Positions 38,428 through 50,500 of a stretch of 64,000 nt of DNA are shown piece after piece. Origin of the DNA: Ifrita kowaldi (taxonomy: Eukaryota; Chordata; Aves; Passeriformes; Cinclosomatidae). The notes beneath the pieces were generated by a model that saw only the letters and a program-made list of their open reading frames with translations, did no database searches and was not told the DNA's origin. The translations under genes and the position numbers were made by a program. The stretch is taken from contig VZRS01007392.1 of assembly GCA_013398055.1 (NCBI GenBank), positions 94,954-158,953 on the forward strand. The letters are read 5' to 3'. Numbering within the stretch: the first letter of the stretch is position 1; the number at the start of each line of letters is the position of its first letter.

Positions 38428-38526
38428 ATGGCGGCGGCGGTGCGTGGCGCGGAGGAGCTTGAGCTGCTGGAGCGGCTGCTGGGGCTGCCGGGCGGGAACA
38501 AGTACGGCGTCCAGGGGGAGCGGAAG
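38428..38526 (+). CDS. EEF1E1: EEF1E1 coding exon 1 (residues 1-33)
   Basis: The exon opens at an ATG inside AAGATGGCGGC, a YY1-type start context, and ends at AAG followed by the donor gtgaag. It encodes MAAAVRGAEELELLERLLGL and then the conserved GNKYGVQGER segment of the N-terminal lobe. Relative to human, a few residues are inserted after the MAAA start. The exon is very GC-rich and lies in the CpG island; the 5' UTR is probably short (perhaps 40-80 nt), but no transcription start can be fixed from sequence alone. Confidence 0.95.
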
Positions 38527-41500
38527 GTGAAGGGAGCGAGGAGGGGCCTGGAGCGGGTGGCGGTGGCGGCACGCGCGGGAGGGCGGGCGTCCTCTGGTCT
38601 CCTTTCCCCGATGGTTGCTTCGCTCCGAGCTTCCCTTCCCGCCTCTTTGGCAATTTCCCACACACACCGATGTGTGGCTGCGGCCCCCCAGGTACCAGCC
38701 GACATCTCCTTGAGCAGCGTCTTACGTGTGCTCCTTCCAGCCCTTCCTTCACCAACCCACATATGTTGTGGGTGATGTAGGGCCTCGCTGTCTGCGAGCC
38801 TGTAGGTTCTGGAAACCCCTTCCCTCTGCCTGTGGGAAGGATCATCGTGTGTCGTGGAAGGGTTTTCGGCTTGACATATACTTGTTCTTTCACCACTCTC
38901 TTTTTCCTGTGCCTGTGCGAGTTATGTCTGTGCTATCTTGATTAAATTACATGGGAAAATAAAGATGCTGTTTTAATAATAGGGACATGTTTGTAGTGAG
39001 GACGTGTTGGCTTAAATATTATTCTTTTAAAGTACTCCTACCTGACAGGAGATTGTAGTGGGGTGGAGGCCGGTACATCTACTGCGCTTGCAGTGAGAGG
39101 ACCAGGGGAGATTTAGATTAGATACTAGAAACTATTTTTTCCCTCTTATGGTGGTCAGGCATTGGAATAGGATTCCCAGGGAGGTGATGAAGTCACCATT
39201 TCTGGAGACGTTTAAGAGATGTCTGGATGTGGCACTGGGTGAGGTGATTTAGGGGTTTCAGTGGCAGTGCTGGGTGGATGGTTGGACTGGATGATCTGAA
39301 AGCTCTTTTCCAACCTTGACGACTCTATGGCTGTAGATGTCTTAATGTTTCAAAGTTTGTATGGCAACACTAGGTTCCGTGGTTAAAGAGGCACTTGAGG
39401 CATGAAAAATGTAATATGGAGCTGGGAGTGTGACAAATTTGTGAGCCATTTGTGTAATCCTACCTCCTGAAGAAGGTTGGTTGAGACATGAAGCTCTGCA
39501 GTTGCCTTATGTTTTGGGGTTTTTTAGCTGACTTTATGATTAGAGTCCTGAATATCTCTATGTATTTTTCAGTTGCAAAAGCTGCCTTAATTGCTTAATT
39601 ATTACAGCCCAAGTGGTATTTTAGCACTATCACTGTAAAGCATAAGGCTGAAAAATTCAAGTAACTACATCTCTCTGCAGTTTTCTTCTGGCAGCATGCT
39701 CAGTGGAAAAAACTTAATAGTAGTCAAAGACTCTTGATACAACTATGAAAATAGTATTGCACTTTCAACTTGCACCTGATATTAAATTAGTTTGAACATA
39801 GACTCCTATGTGTGGTCAAATACTTTAAAAGAAAGGGTGTTGCATTTAATCAGCTTCCTTCAGTTTATGTCATGAATGACAGAATGGACCTCAGCCTGTT
39901 GCAGTGAGTTTCAGTTCACTCACCTGATTTCTTGAGGTGGTGGTTCAATTTCCTTCCCACAGTTGAACAAGTGCTGCTGTCACTCACAAAGACATGGTTA
40001 AAGCTGGAGGTGTGTTGTGTTGTCCTCCTGGTACCAGTGAGCCCCTGACTGCTGTCAGGGCGTTTGGGAATGGAGCAGTAGGTAGGAATGAGCTTTTCAA
40101 GAGGTGTGGTTACTGCAGTCTGCTTGCAGAGAGAAGTTGGATGCTACTGACTTCACAGTCTTAAGTCAGAGTCCTGAATTTGAAAACGAGTTAGAAGTCA
40201 GTTAATAAGATTTCTGCCAGTGTTAGAGCAAGCAGTGTTATTTCTGACTAATATTGGCAGAATTTGCTTAATTGGAGCTCAAGGTGTCTTGGTTTGTTCA
40301 TGTTCTTCTGTAAGAACTGGAAAGAAAACACCCCAAAGAGCAAAAAGTGAACACAGACTTGGTTTTGATGGCACTACCTTTACCATGAATGCTTCTAAAT
40401 TCTGATATATTGTTTCAAAGGTCCTTTTGAGAGAACATAAAAAAACAATAGCCATTCATGTAGAGACTGCTTTCTTTGATTGTTCGTTTAGTCTTACACT
40501 TTTGTTTGCACTTTTAGGTTCCTGTTCTCCAAACCAACAATGGCCCTGGGCTGACGGGGCTGATGACCATTGCTGCCCACCTGGTCAGGCAGGCTAGGAA
40601 AGACCAGCTGCTGGGAAGCACTGCCGAGGAGAAAGCTGTGGTGCAGCAGTGGCTGGAATACAGAGTGACTCGAGTCAATGGAGGCTCCAGTAAGGAAGAT
40701 ACTAGAACAATTCTGAAGGTAAAGAGTACTTAATTACCTTGCCACTGAACTTTAGGGTGACTAGACCTTGAAGATTACAGTGCTGATGTGTGTATGAGCA
40801 TCCAGTTAATAAAACTGAGCAAATGCTGAAGTCTTGACAGTATCACTAAATACTGGCTTTTATTCCTCTTGCTGCTTTTCACTTCTATTGACAAAAATAC
40901 TCCAACAACCTGAAACGGGAAAACAGCTATAACTGTAAATTATATGAAGCTGAGCTCTTGCAGTGCCCAATGGCTGTAGGGCTGTAAATTATGAAGGGTG
41001 TTCCACAGTTAGAGACTGTTCAGCTGCCTGTGTGAGGTGCCAGTTTCTTACTGTCTTCATAAACCCTTGGTTATAAACAAGTTGGTGTTACATTCCAGGA
41101 TAACACTTCTCTGATTGTTTTAAGAGCTATTCTTACTGATTTGGCAATTATGGGGTACAGGCTATAGTTGATGCTGTGGTAACTGGTATTGATGCTAAAA
41201 GGAGGTACTGGACAGAATTGTGTGTGAAAAGTGAAATCATAAAGCAACCTCTACAAAACTGCCCTTCACATTGAGCTACTTTGTGTGGAGTCCTTGGTCT
41301 GCTGTTATTAAACTTTTCTTGTAGGCTGAAGCTTACTTCCTCTTAAACAGGTGGAAGCAGAAAAGAGAATCTCCAACCCTGTTGTTTGAGCAGCCAGATG
41401 ACAAGGAGCAGATAGCAAAGCTTAATCTATCTTCCTTCTTACTCCTTGCAATTGGTAATTAGTATTTTTGTAGTCTTGTGGGAACAACTTGACGAGAAAA

Positions 41501-44500
41501 TTTGCTTTACAGTGTTAAGCACTGTTTATAAAGTGTGTTTAAAAGAGCAGTGAAATTCAATCAATTTTTGTGTGTTTATTTTTTTCTAATTTTGAAAGAG
41601 TGTTTTAGATGGAGAGTTACATTGCTCAGTGGTGCCAGTGAGACTGAGTTTAGAAATAACTTTTTGAGCTGCAAGGTTGACTCTACTTAAAGCTGGCAGA
41701 ACATAATACTTGAGGCTCTTGCCGGGTGTGCAGAAACCAAAGATAAACTGAAGCAGCATTAGCGTGCTGTTACTTAAAATCAAGGAAAATCTTGCATCTT
41801 AAAATGATACTAAGTGAAACTTTGTTACTCTTCGAGGTGACAGCCCTCTTGATCTTGAGTGCTATCTTGCCTGCCTTACCAAGATGGTGAAAATCCTGAA
41901 GAACCATTTCTCTCGCTTGAACCCCTAATAATCTGAGTTACCTTGGTTTCATTGTGTCTGGGGAATATCTTCCATTGGTTAATCCTGAGTTTGTTTACAT
42001 TGCTTCTCTTTTTGTTACATCTCTGCTCTTACTTTCTGTGTGCAAATGCTATCAAAAAGCTTCACAGTCGTGGTTACTCTACAGATACTGCATGAAAACT
42101 GTCTACCCTTTAGGATTTTTAGTACTTGATTGAAGGAGGCACTGACTAATCAGGGTTTAACTTCAGGTTTAGCTGTGGTACGAGGAGGTGGCCCTTGGAG
42201 GTCCTTGTTGTCTAAACTTTTATGACAAGTGTTGCACAGTTGCAGTCATTCTTTAAACAAACCTGAAACTTGTGATGCTTTTTGTTCTACCAAACTGTGA
42301 GAAGACTGTATGAGAACAAATAACTAACTTCCATTTACCTTCCTTGCCTTTCTAGCATATAAAAACCAAAATCATATAAAAACCAAAAGCAAGTTTTCTA
42401 TCTTACTATCACAAAATTCATCTGCTTGGGATGGTTTTAGTGATGATACCTGCATTGTCAGCACACGTGTATTTGCAGAACTGCATTGCAGCATTAAAAC
42501 CAGAAGCAGAGATATGGCAGTTTCCTGCTGGAGCCGGGATCTCTTTTCAGCTTTGGCCTTAGTGACACTGGCTGTGTAGAAAAGACAATATGCTGAAATA
42601 CAAATATGTAGATAAATCAAGTGTTTCCAAGCAAAGTAAAATTTCCTTACTGAGAAACAGTGTTACTCGACAGAGAATCTCTGCCTTTAAGTACAGCCTA
42701 ATATTACCATTTAAAAGTTTTCTGTGGAATTTTTTTTTAGCAAGTGTTGAATAACCAGAGTTTATTTTAACACAAGGCTGCTGTGGAATTGTTTCAGCAT
42801 TAATAATTGCGTAGCATAGCAATTAAGGGCTTTTTTTTGTAATTTGTTCTCTTGCCACCATGATTAATCAGAAAAGGGGCAGCCTACCATTAAAGTGTAC
42901 TGTGCCAAAAGGGAGTATGGGTGAAAAAAAAAGAAAAACTAAAATAGGGAGGGAAGTCTGAGGCTGTAGTTTTACAACGTGTCTGGAATACACAATGGCA
43001 GTCTTGGGACGGTTGCAGCCTAGAGCCACAATTTATAATAAGCTGCGCCAAAAACAGTTCAGTCACTTCTGCTATAAACTTTAGGCTGCCTCGATTTAAC
43101 CCTTAGCTGATGTGGTTCTATAAAATGTCAGTAAATAACTGGTTTCATGTTTGTTAATTTGAACAGGAAGGATTTTCTGTTTGCTTTACGAAAATAGGTT
43201 GTTAAATAGTTCTTACTAACGTGTTGCCTAAAGCTGTTACTTGGCAGGAAAATAATGGTGGAACAGACCATCTCAGCCAGGGTTTTTGTATTCATTCAGA
43301 GCAAATGCCACACTGTTCAGAATGGGCCAATAAACGGGCTTGTTGAGTTTTGTCTAATTTTGATTTGTGCTTCTGTGCTGGGCAAAACAAATGGGAGCAG
43401 TACTTTTGCTTCCAGTACTTTTGCTCCATATCTGTTCCTCAGCAGATATGTAGGAAAAATGAATGTCAGTAGCAGTGATAGCATAATATCCAGTGCATTA
43501 TATTAGCTTTCTTTTCCACAGGATAAAAGAGTATAATCTTTTGTTTCTTTGATTTTTAGTTAGTGGTAAATTAAGCTGCATAGGAAAAAAAAATGAGAAC
43601 GTTTCTGGGTTGTCTTGCATGATAACTAGTGCTTTTTCTGCTCCTCAGGGAAGGAACTGAGAACCTTTGTGCCATCAGATGTCTACTTAGATGTTAGTGA
43701 ATTCTGTTCAGGAGATTTTAATGTCTCTGCTTTATCAATTTTAGGTATTTTAAACCTGAGGATTCTTTCCACCTCACACCCCATCTTCAGAAACGTCTGC
43801 CAAATAACTGGTAGCTTGTTAAATTTACAAAAAAAACATCCATATAAATGTAGAAACCTCTGGTCTCTGAAGGGTAATTATAACTAAGAATCTTTGTATA
43901 CTACTTTCAGTGTCTCATACAAAACGATATTCCATTATTTCAATTAGCTTTATCCCATTCTCCTGTGCTGCCTGGCTCCAATTAGAAATCCAATTAGAAA
44001 TCTGAATGAGAGAGCTGTAATTTCTATTTAATGTGCTTGCTTGAAAAATTACTGTTTACACAGGTACAAAAGTAGGTAAATCCATGCTCTGTTCATGCCA
44101 TTAATCCATAGAAAACTGTTTTTTGAGTTCTGAATGGGATGCTTCCCTGCTTCGGCAAGCCTGTCCAGTAAACATTTTTCAAATTTCAATTTTCAGTGTT
44201 CACTTCTTTACCTCTTCTGTTAGCACCAAGATTTTTTGTGTACTTACAGGTTTAAAGATTGAATTTTGATTATTGCAGCAACATTCGTTGATTATTTTTC
44301 TCCTGTCTTCTACAGGAAACTCAGTATGTTGTATATAATATTCTTTCAGACCAGGTTTAGGTCATAGTTTGCCAGTTAGAGAGAAGAGTCTTACATGAGA
44401 ATTAAAAATATGTCTATGTACCAAAAGTGTAATTCTTCTTTTCTTGGATATGGCTGCAGAAACCCTTTGTTTGGTTCTGCATTGTCAGGGACTTTCCTGA

Positions 44501-47500
44501 AGCATTTGGGAGTGCTCAGCTTTTTGTCTTTGCATGGTGCCAGAGATATAAAGGCATTTAGGGCATAAATGACCTCGAGAATCTTGCTGACTAAAAGGGC
44601 AGGACGTGCTGGTGTGTGTAAGGGGAGCGCACACACCAGCAGGGTGTTGTGGGCAAAATATCCAGAGCAAAATCAGTGTGATTAGGTCCATTGGAAGCTC
44701 CTGAGTGGTCCTAAGAAGCCACTATTCCTTTTCCGAGCCACTGTCACAACTTGCGGTGACTGGCAGGGATTCAGCGGCCTGAGCAGATTAAATGGATTAC
44801 AGGCCATTGGATTGCATATGTAACAGGCAGCGAGCAATACTGGGGGGGTGGTCAGAAGTGTGCTGTGAATGGGATGTGTTGACCTGTTGCTAGATATGGG
44901 CTGTAAATTGGATTTTTTTTTTCCCATAGAACAAGCAATGGAAATCCATCAGTTAGTCCATAAATAATGCAACAGTTCTTCTTTCTGTTGCTCGTACCCA
45001 AAAATGGTGTTTGAATTGCTGTAGTTGTTCAGTGTATGTTAATGTATTGTAATGCAGCTATGCCTTTAGTACCTGTCTGAAATTTGAGAGTGAGTTTCCC
45101 GAGGGACTGCAACAGTAAGTTTATATAGTTACAAGCAACTTCCAGGACTATCTTAGTCTTTTATTTCTGGATTTGTATATGTGTAATTCCTTTAAGTAGT
45201 GGCGTTCAGTACATGAAAGGCAAATGATTCAAATGTCGGCCAGGAGACCTGAATTTCCTGCATGTAATAGAAATTCTGTACGGTTTTGTCTTCATATTTT
45301 CATTAATCTCTCCAGGACAGGAACATTATTTCACTTTAATACTGTGGTCACTTAAGCAAACTTGACTTTCAGGAATTTTAGCACATTTGGCTATTAGCCA
45401 GTAATATAATCATCCATGAGAAGCATAACCCATGAGGCAAGATAAACTAAATGTGCCTAATGCACATGGAAAAAAAGTACTATAGTGTTTCTGAATTAGC
45501 ATGACTTGCAGAATGAAATCAGAATATCTGTCTATATTTTAGGGGAGGAAAGTACATGTTCAAAACCAGAATTGTAAACTAATGCTAATTTATACAAGAC
45601 TAAACCATTTTTGTCAAATTTAATTTGCTCAGTTAGCTTACTTCATAAAATTTGATGAACCAGAATAAAGAATTGTTCACGCTGTAATGGCTTACCTTGC
45701 CTTTAAAGTGTTAGGATTTTTTTATTGATGACTATTTTGAGTGTACACATGTAATATAAAACTCAGAATTAGCGTGCTCTAATTTCTTTGATGCAGAAAT
45801 CCAAAATTTTGAGCAGTGAAATAACTGTGATGATGGGACCTTCAGAGATAATGAGCTTTTTACTTTACAAAATCCTGATTCCATAGCCTAAGCTAAGAAG
45901 AACGGTGGAGGAGTTTTCATTATAATGCATGTGGAATTTCTGGTTAATTGAAATGAAAAATGCTGGTCAGAGAATTTGTTTCAAAACAGGCAAATTTATG
46001 GGTTTTTTTTTTCTAGTAACCAAATGTCTAGGTTTGGGGTTTTTTTCTTCCTGCAAGTTTTTTCTTCTTAGCATTGCATTTGCCTTTGTGTTGCACGTAG
46101 GAAATTCCACAGAACTGTAGTTACATGTTTGAAGTAATTTGAGCGCTAACTGACATGAACAAAGCAGTAAACCAGTCTTAAGAAAAGAAGCTACATAGCC
46201 TGGGGCAGTTGACCTTGCAGAATTTTAACTATGCAGGGGTTAATATTTTTCCCTGATTTACTCTAATAAAAGAAATCAAAACAAACATGAGGAGGTTTAA
46301 ATATTACAGAAGTACAGGAGTCCTGTCATGAAGAGGTTATCGAAGAATAGTAAGGTGGCTTAATGGAGTCGAACTTGTCAAAAGCAAATGCAAGGTTAGA
46401 TGTCTTAAAGTCTCAACATTTTAGTTTTGTGGTTTGGTCTTCGTTTATTTTTAATGTATGTACTATAGCATGTCTCTGTATCAGTAAAATTATGTAACCA
46501 CAAAAAAGTGCCAAATGCTTTTAATTTTTCAGTTGTTCACTAATTATTAACACCCTTCTCCTTACTTGAGACTTTTTTTTTTCCCTAATTAGAGGTTGTC
46601 TGAAAATGGAATGCGCTGTAATTGAGACTCAAAAATAAAAATTTTAAGAAATGTTAGTTATGTTTAAGCTGCTTACCTCTGTTTCTAGGGCAGGGGGAGG
46701 GAGTGTCTTAAGCAGATGTTGTGTGCTCCTTTTTTTCCCTTCAGATAAGGAGAGTTTCCAAATCCAAGGAAAAGCTGGGAAACGGGTTTTGTACGTGTCT
46801 GAAAAGAATATTGTAAATATTATTGGCTTGTGCTGGGGTCGGGGTTAAAATAGGCAATTTCATTTGTTGTTACATTTCTTTAGAGGAAAGTAGGCTGCAG
46901 AAAGGTGCATAAATTGGATGACAAGTAGGTAAGATTTGGAGAAAAGGAAGGACAGGTGAAGAGGTAGAGCTGATGTATGATGCCTGTCCCCTCAGAACTG
47001 ATAAACTTGAGCAACACTGAGCCTGTCAGCCTCTTGTTTTCTGGCAGAGAATGGTTGCATACAAAAAGCCATGAAAAGGGGTCTTTCTGTTAATACACAT
47101 TTGAAATAATTATTTACTGAACCTAAATGGAAGACTCCTGCTATCCACCCTCATAGCCTCTGATCTGGAACAATTGAGAGATGATCTTAAAATGCTGAAA
47201 TGCTCTCTTAGAAACTTGGACAGCAGCTGAATTGACAATATCAGTCACAAAGAATTGCTAGCAGTGATTTCAACTTTAATAAAAGCAGATATCGAGTGAT
47301 AGCAGCTGACGGGTATCAAGTTTCCAGCACGAAGCTTGAAACACCTTGTCTCCCACTCTACTATGTCGGTGTGCTTCCCTGGTTCTTACGTATTTGGAGC
47401 TCCAGACCCTTCCTGACCAGCTGCACAGAGTCCTGGAGGACAGGCATAGCTGCTGCTGGAAGAACTGTATGCTGTCCCTTTATCATAGGGACTGCATTTT

Positions 47501-50500
47501 TGACTAATCGAATGTTAAACATTTGAATTTGCACTCCTAATAAATACACAACTTTTTAATTTTGGAATTTCAGTAATTCGAAGCCAAGATAAGACAGACT
47601 TGAAAGGATTTCTGTGGAGTCAACCTAAAATAAATTGCATTTGCATTTACAAAAATTTCACTAGATATAAAGCACTATTTTCAGAGACCAGCATTTAAAT
47701 TTTACCTAATTTTCACTGTCAGAGAATGGTATTTTATTTTATAATCTTGTCACTTATTTTCTAGAATTTTTTCTTCTTTTCTTGTTTGTCTTGTTTGCTG
47801 AGTTGGGATAATTTAAACCTGGTGTTTATTTTATATGCATGGTCTCCAGAGGAAGTTTATATTATTTTTAACAACTGCCTTTATATATTGTTTCACAAGG
47901 TCAATACTACAGCAGTATAATGACTTTTTCCTTTTTAGGATCTTAACATGCACCTTGAAGATAAAGTCTACCTTGCAGGAAACATTTTTACCTTAGCAGA
48001 CATTTTGATGTACTATGGATTGCATCATATCATGGTAAGCATTACTTGTATCATTTTTATATGTATAAGTATTGTAATTGTTATTTATCTGAAGGGCATT
48101 TTATTGTTGTAGAAGTTAACCTACTGAACTGATCAATGACAGGGAACAGAACAGAGGAAAATAAAACTTGTTTTTAAGTTTTTCATTTTATTCTTTAATA
48201 TGTAGCTATGGATCTGTCAAAAGACCTGTAGTGTCAGAATGCTTCAGTTTCCTCTGTAAAATGTAGCAAGGATGATACCTCTCCCTGTGTTTCTAGGATT
48301 GAGGATTCTTGCCTGTTTGAGTCTGAAACGTGACTGCTCACAGAACTACATGGGGAAATAGATAAATGAAGCTGGAAGAATGTGTCAGAACTGAGAGTAC
48401 TAACTTCGTTAGTATTAGAGAAATACAAATGCATGTAACTTTAGCTTCTGAAGGATGAATACATATAAAAAAGTTTGAGCCATAACGAATTGTCATTTGT
48501 GTTTCAAGACGTGAGTGGTAAGACTTGATAAGGTACATAATATGAAAATAACGTGGGGAGCTGGTGCTTAGGAGGAAAAGGGGAAAAAAAAAACCACCCC
48601 AAAAATAACTTGATTCTGAGTGGGGAAGATGTTGAGATTTTCTGTAGTTAGCTCAGGCTACTATGAAGTGCTTAAAAATTGGTGCACCTTCAGTTCTGAA
48701 CCCCAAGTGTTAATTTAAAGATAAAGCAGTGGAAGCTATTTGCATTTTGGTGCTGCAATGTGTTTGTAAATGAGCCATTGTCATTCTCTGGAGTGGGAAG
48801 AAACCAAAAGACTTATACAAAAAGGTCTACTGAATTCTTGGGAGAAGATGAAATCAGTTTTGCATTAGAAAACTGCGGGGGGGGAAGTGAGGATAATTAG
48901 AAGAAGATGCCTCTGACAAATGCGTGTGTGTCTGAGAATTGAATTCAGTCAACTGCATGAATGGTTACTTTTATACAATTAAAAGCAGAGCTCTGGGAGA
49001 AGTGTGGAAGAAAACTACACGTCAAAATGAAAGCAGAGGGGAGGGGTAATCAAGTAGTGAAATACTACCAGAAATGAAAGAGAACTTATGTATCTATCTT
49101 GACTGTCCAGGAGCAAAAGTTCAAGTGAGTGTCAAGTAGAGGAGAGGGAAGGGAAGGGAAGCTTCATTTCAGAAGGTTTTTGAAAACATGCTAGAGTAAG
49201 TCACATGAAATTAATTCTGTTAAATCATATTTGCCTTGTAAAATATCTTAAGTAGTAGGATAGATGTGTTGACTACAGTGTCAGAATGGGTTACCTTTCA
49301 CATATAATATGCAGACATTGAAAAAAACTAACTACTTTCTAAAAATATGATTGTATATTCTGTAAGAGAGTATGAGTTCAAATGAGACTTTAAAAAAAAA
49401 ACTTAGGGGAAAATCCAAGCATATTTTAAATTTTGAGTTTGCTCTAGAGTAGACCACCTAATCAAGAAGAAAAGATACAAGTTATTGCTTTGGGAAATAG
49501 AACAGATGGTAAAAACAAATGACTTGGTGCTCCTGGGTGCCTGCAACCATCCAGACACTACTTGGGACAAGTTTATAGTACAGCATCTGTTTCTGAAATG
49601 TTTGATTTCATGGAAGGTAATTTTCTGAATCGGAAGGATATAAAGGGCAAGCAATGGGGTGACTATTCTAAATAAATATGAAAATCTAGAAGCTACTAAC
49701 TAGGAATTGCGTGTAATTTGAAGGTTTCGGAATTGATTAACGTACAGAGGCAGGATCTTGAACTGTAGAATCTCATGGTTTTTTAAGTTCTTTTAAAACA
49801 ATTATTTTTCAAATTATTTTTATTTTTCTTGTAATTGGAAGAGAGTATGTCCAGAGCTGGTGCTCTGCCCTAAGCTTTATGGGGGAGGCAGGGAAAGCTG
49901 CTGTATCTCCTCATGTGATATGGTTCAGAGAAGCAGTTTGTCTTATCCACCACTGCTTCAGCTAAGCCTTGTGCGAAATATCAATACATGTTTCCTATAA
50001 CGCTTTAAGAAAGGAGGTAGAAATGGGAGATGTGGGGCATAGGGCAAACCCACAGATCTTGCTGTCCATCAAGTTGTCTAGAAAATTGATCTGAAAATGT
50101 TACTGATAATATCTTTAAGGGTGTAGACTAAAAACTACATGCTAACACAGACATTAGTGCTAGGATACTGTAAATATTATTGACATACCATGATCATCCT
50201 GAAGAAGCCAAACAGTAAAACTTTGAAACCCTTCTGGTGCACATTTCATTGGAAAAGTTTTTAAGACCAACCAATCCTATTGCTCAGTTCTTCACCTGTG
50301 GTATCTTGGTGTTTCTGAGTATAGGTCATGCTTTGTAACAGCTTTGTATTCATTCCCTCCTCCCATCTTCATGTTGCCCTTCCCGTTATCCAGGAGGGGT
50401 TCTGGAGTCTGATTCCTCACTGTTCAGGCTCATCCATTTGAACTGACTAATCAGTTTGTCTACTGAACAGCAGCAACTCTTAATTCTGCAGTTGTGTGCC

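Larger units (their letters stand above)
38036..38650 (+). promoter_or_regulatory. EEF1E1: CpG-island promoter of EEF1E1
   Basis: A sharp rise in G+C and CpG density covers exon 1 and about 390 bp upstream, with no TATA box. Motifs seen: GC boxes at 38161-38170 (ggggcggggc) and 38371-38380; an NRF1-like palindrome TGCGCACGCGCT at 38221-38232; NF-Y CCAAT boxes at 38299-38303 (inverted), 38322-38326 and 38367-38371; and a YY1-type AAGATGGCGGC at 38425-38435 that contains the start codon. This set is typical of housekeeping and translation-machinery promoters. The upstream edge is set by the end of a CR1 element. Confidence 0.85.
40719..47938 (+). other. EEF1E1: EEF1E1 intron 2
   Basis: 7,220 bp, phase 0. 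It holds the candidate alternative exon (41325-41462) and a perfect 12-bp-stem inverted repeat (44607-44641). Short direct repeats occur at about 42357-42387 and 43980-44003. The rest is AT-rich without recognisable repeats. Several short ORFs are chance. Confidence 0.93.

Noticed and set aside
38275..38775. 166-codon plus-strand ORF over EEF1E1 exon 1
   Set aside because: It is the exon 1 region extended through the 5' flank and intron 1. The conserved donor at 38527 and homology to exon 2 show where coding really ends.
37953..38896. Minus-strand ORFs up to 269 codons across the EEF1E1 CpG island
   Set aside because: Long open frames arise readily in CpG-island sequence. They overlap exon 1 and its promoter, show only Arg/Pro/Ala-rich composition and no domain.
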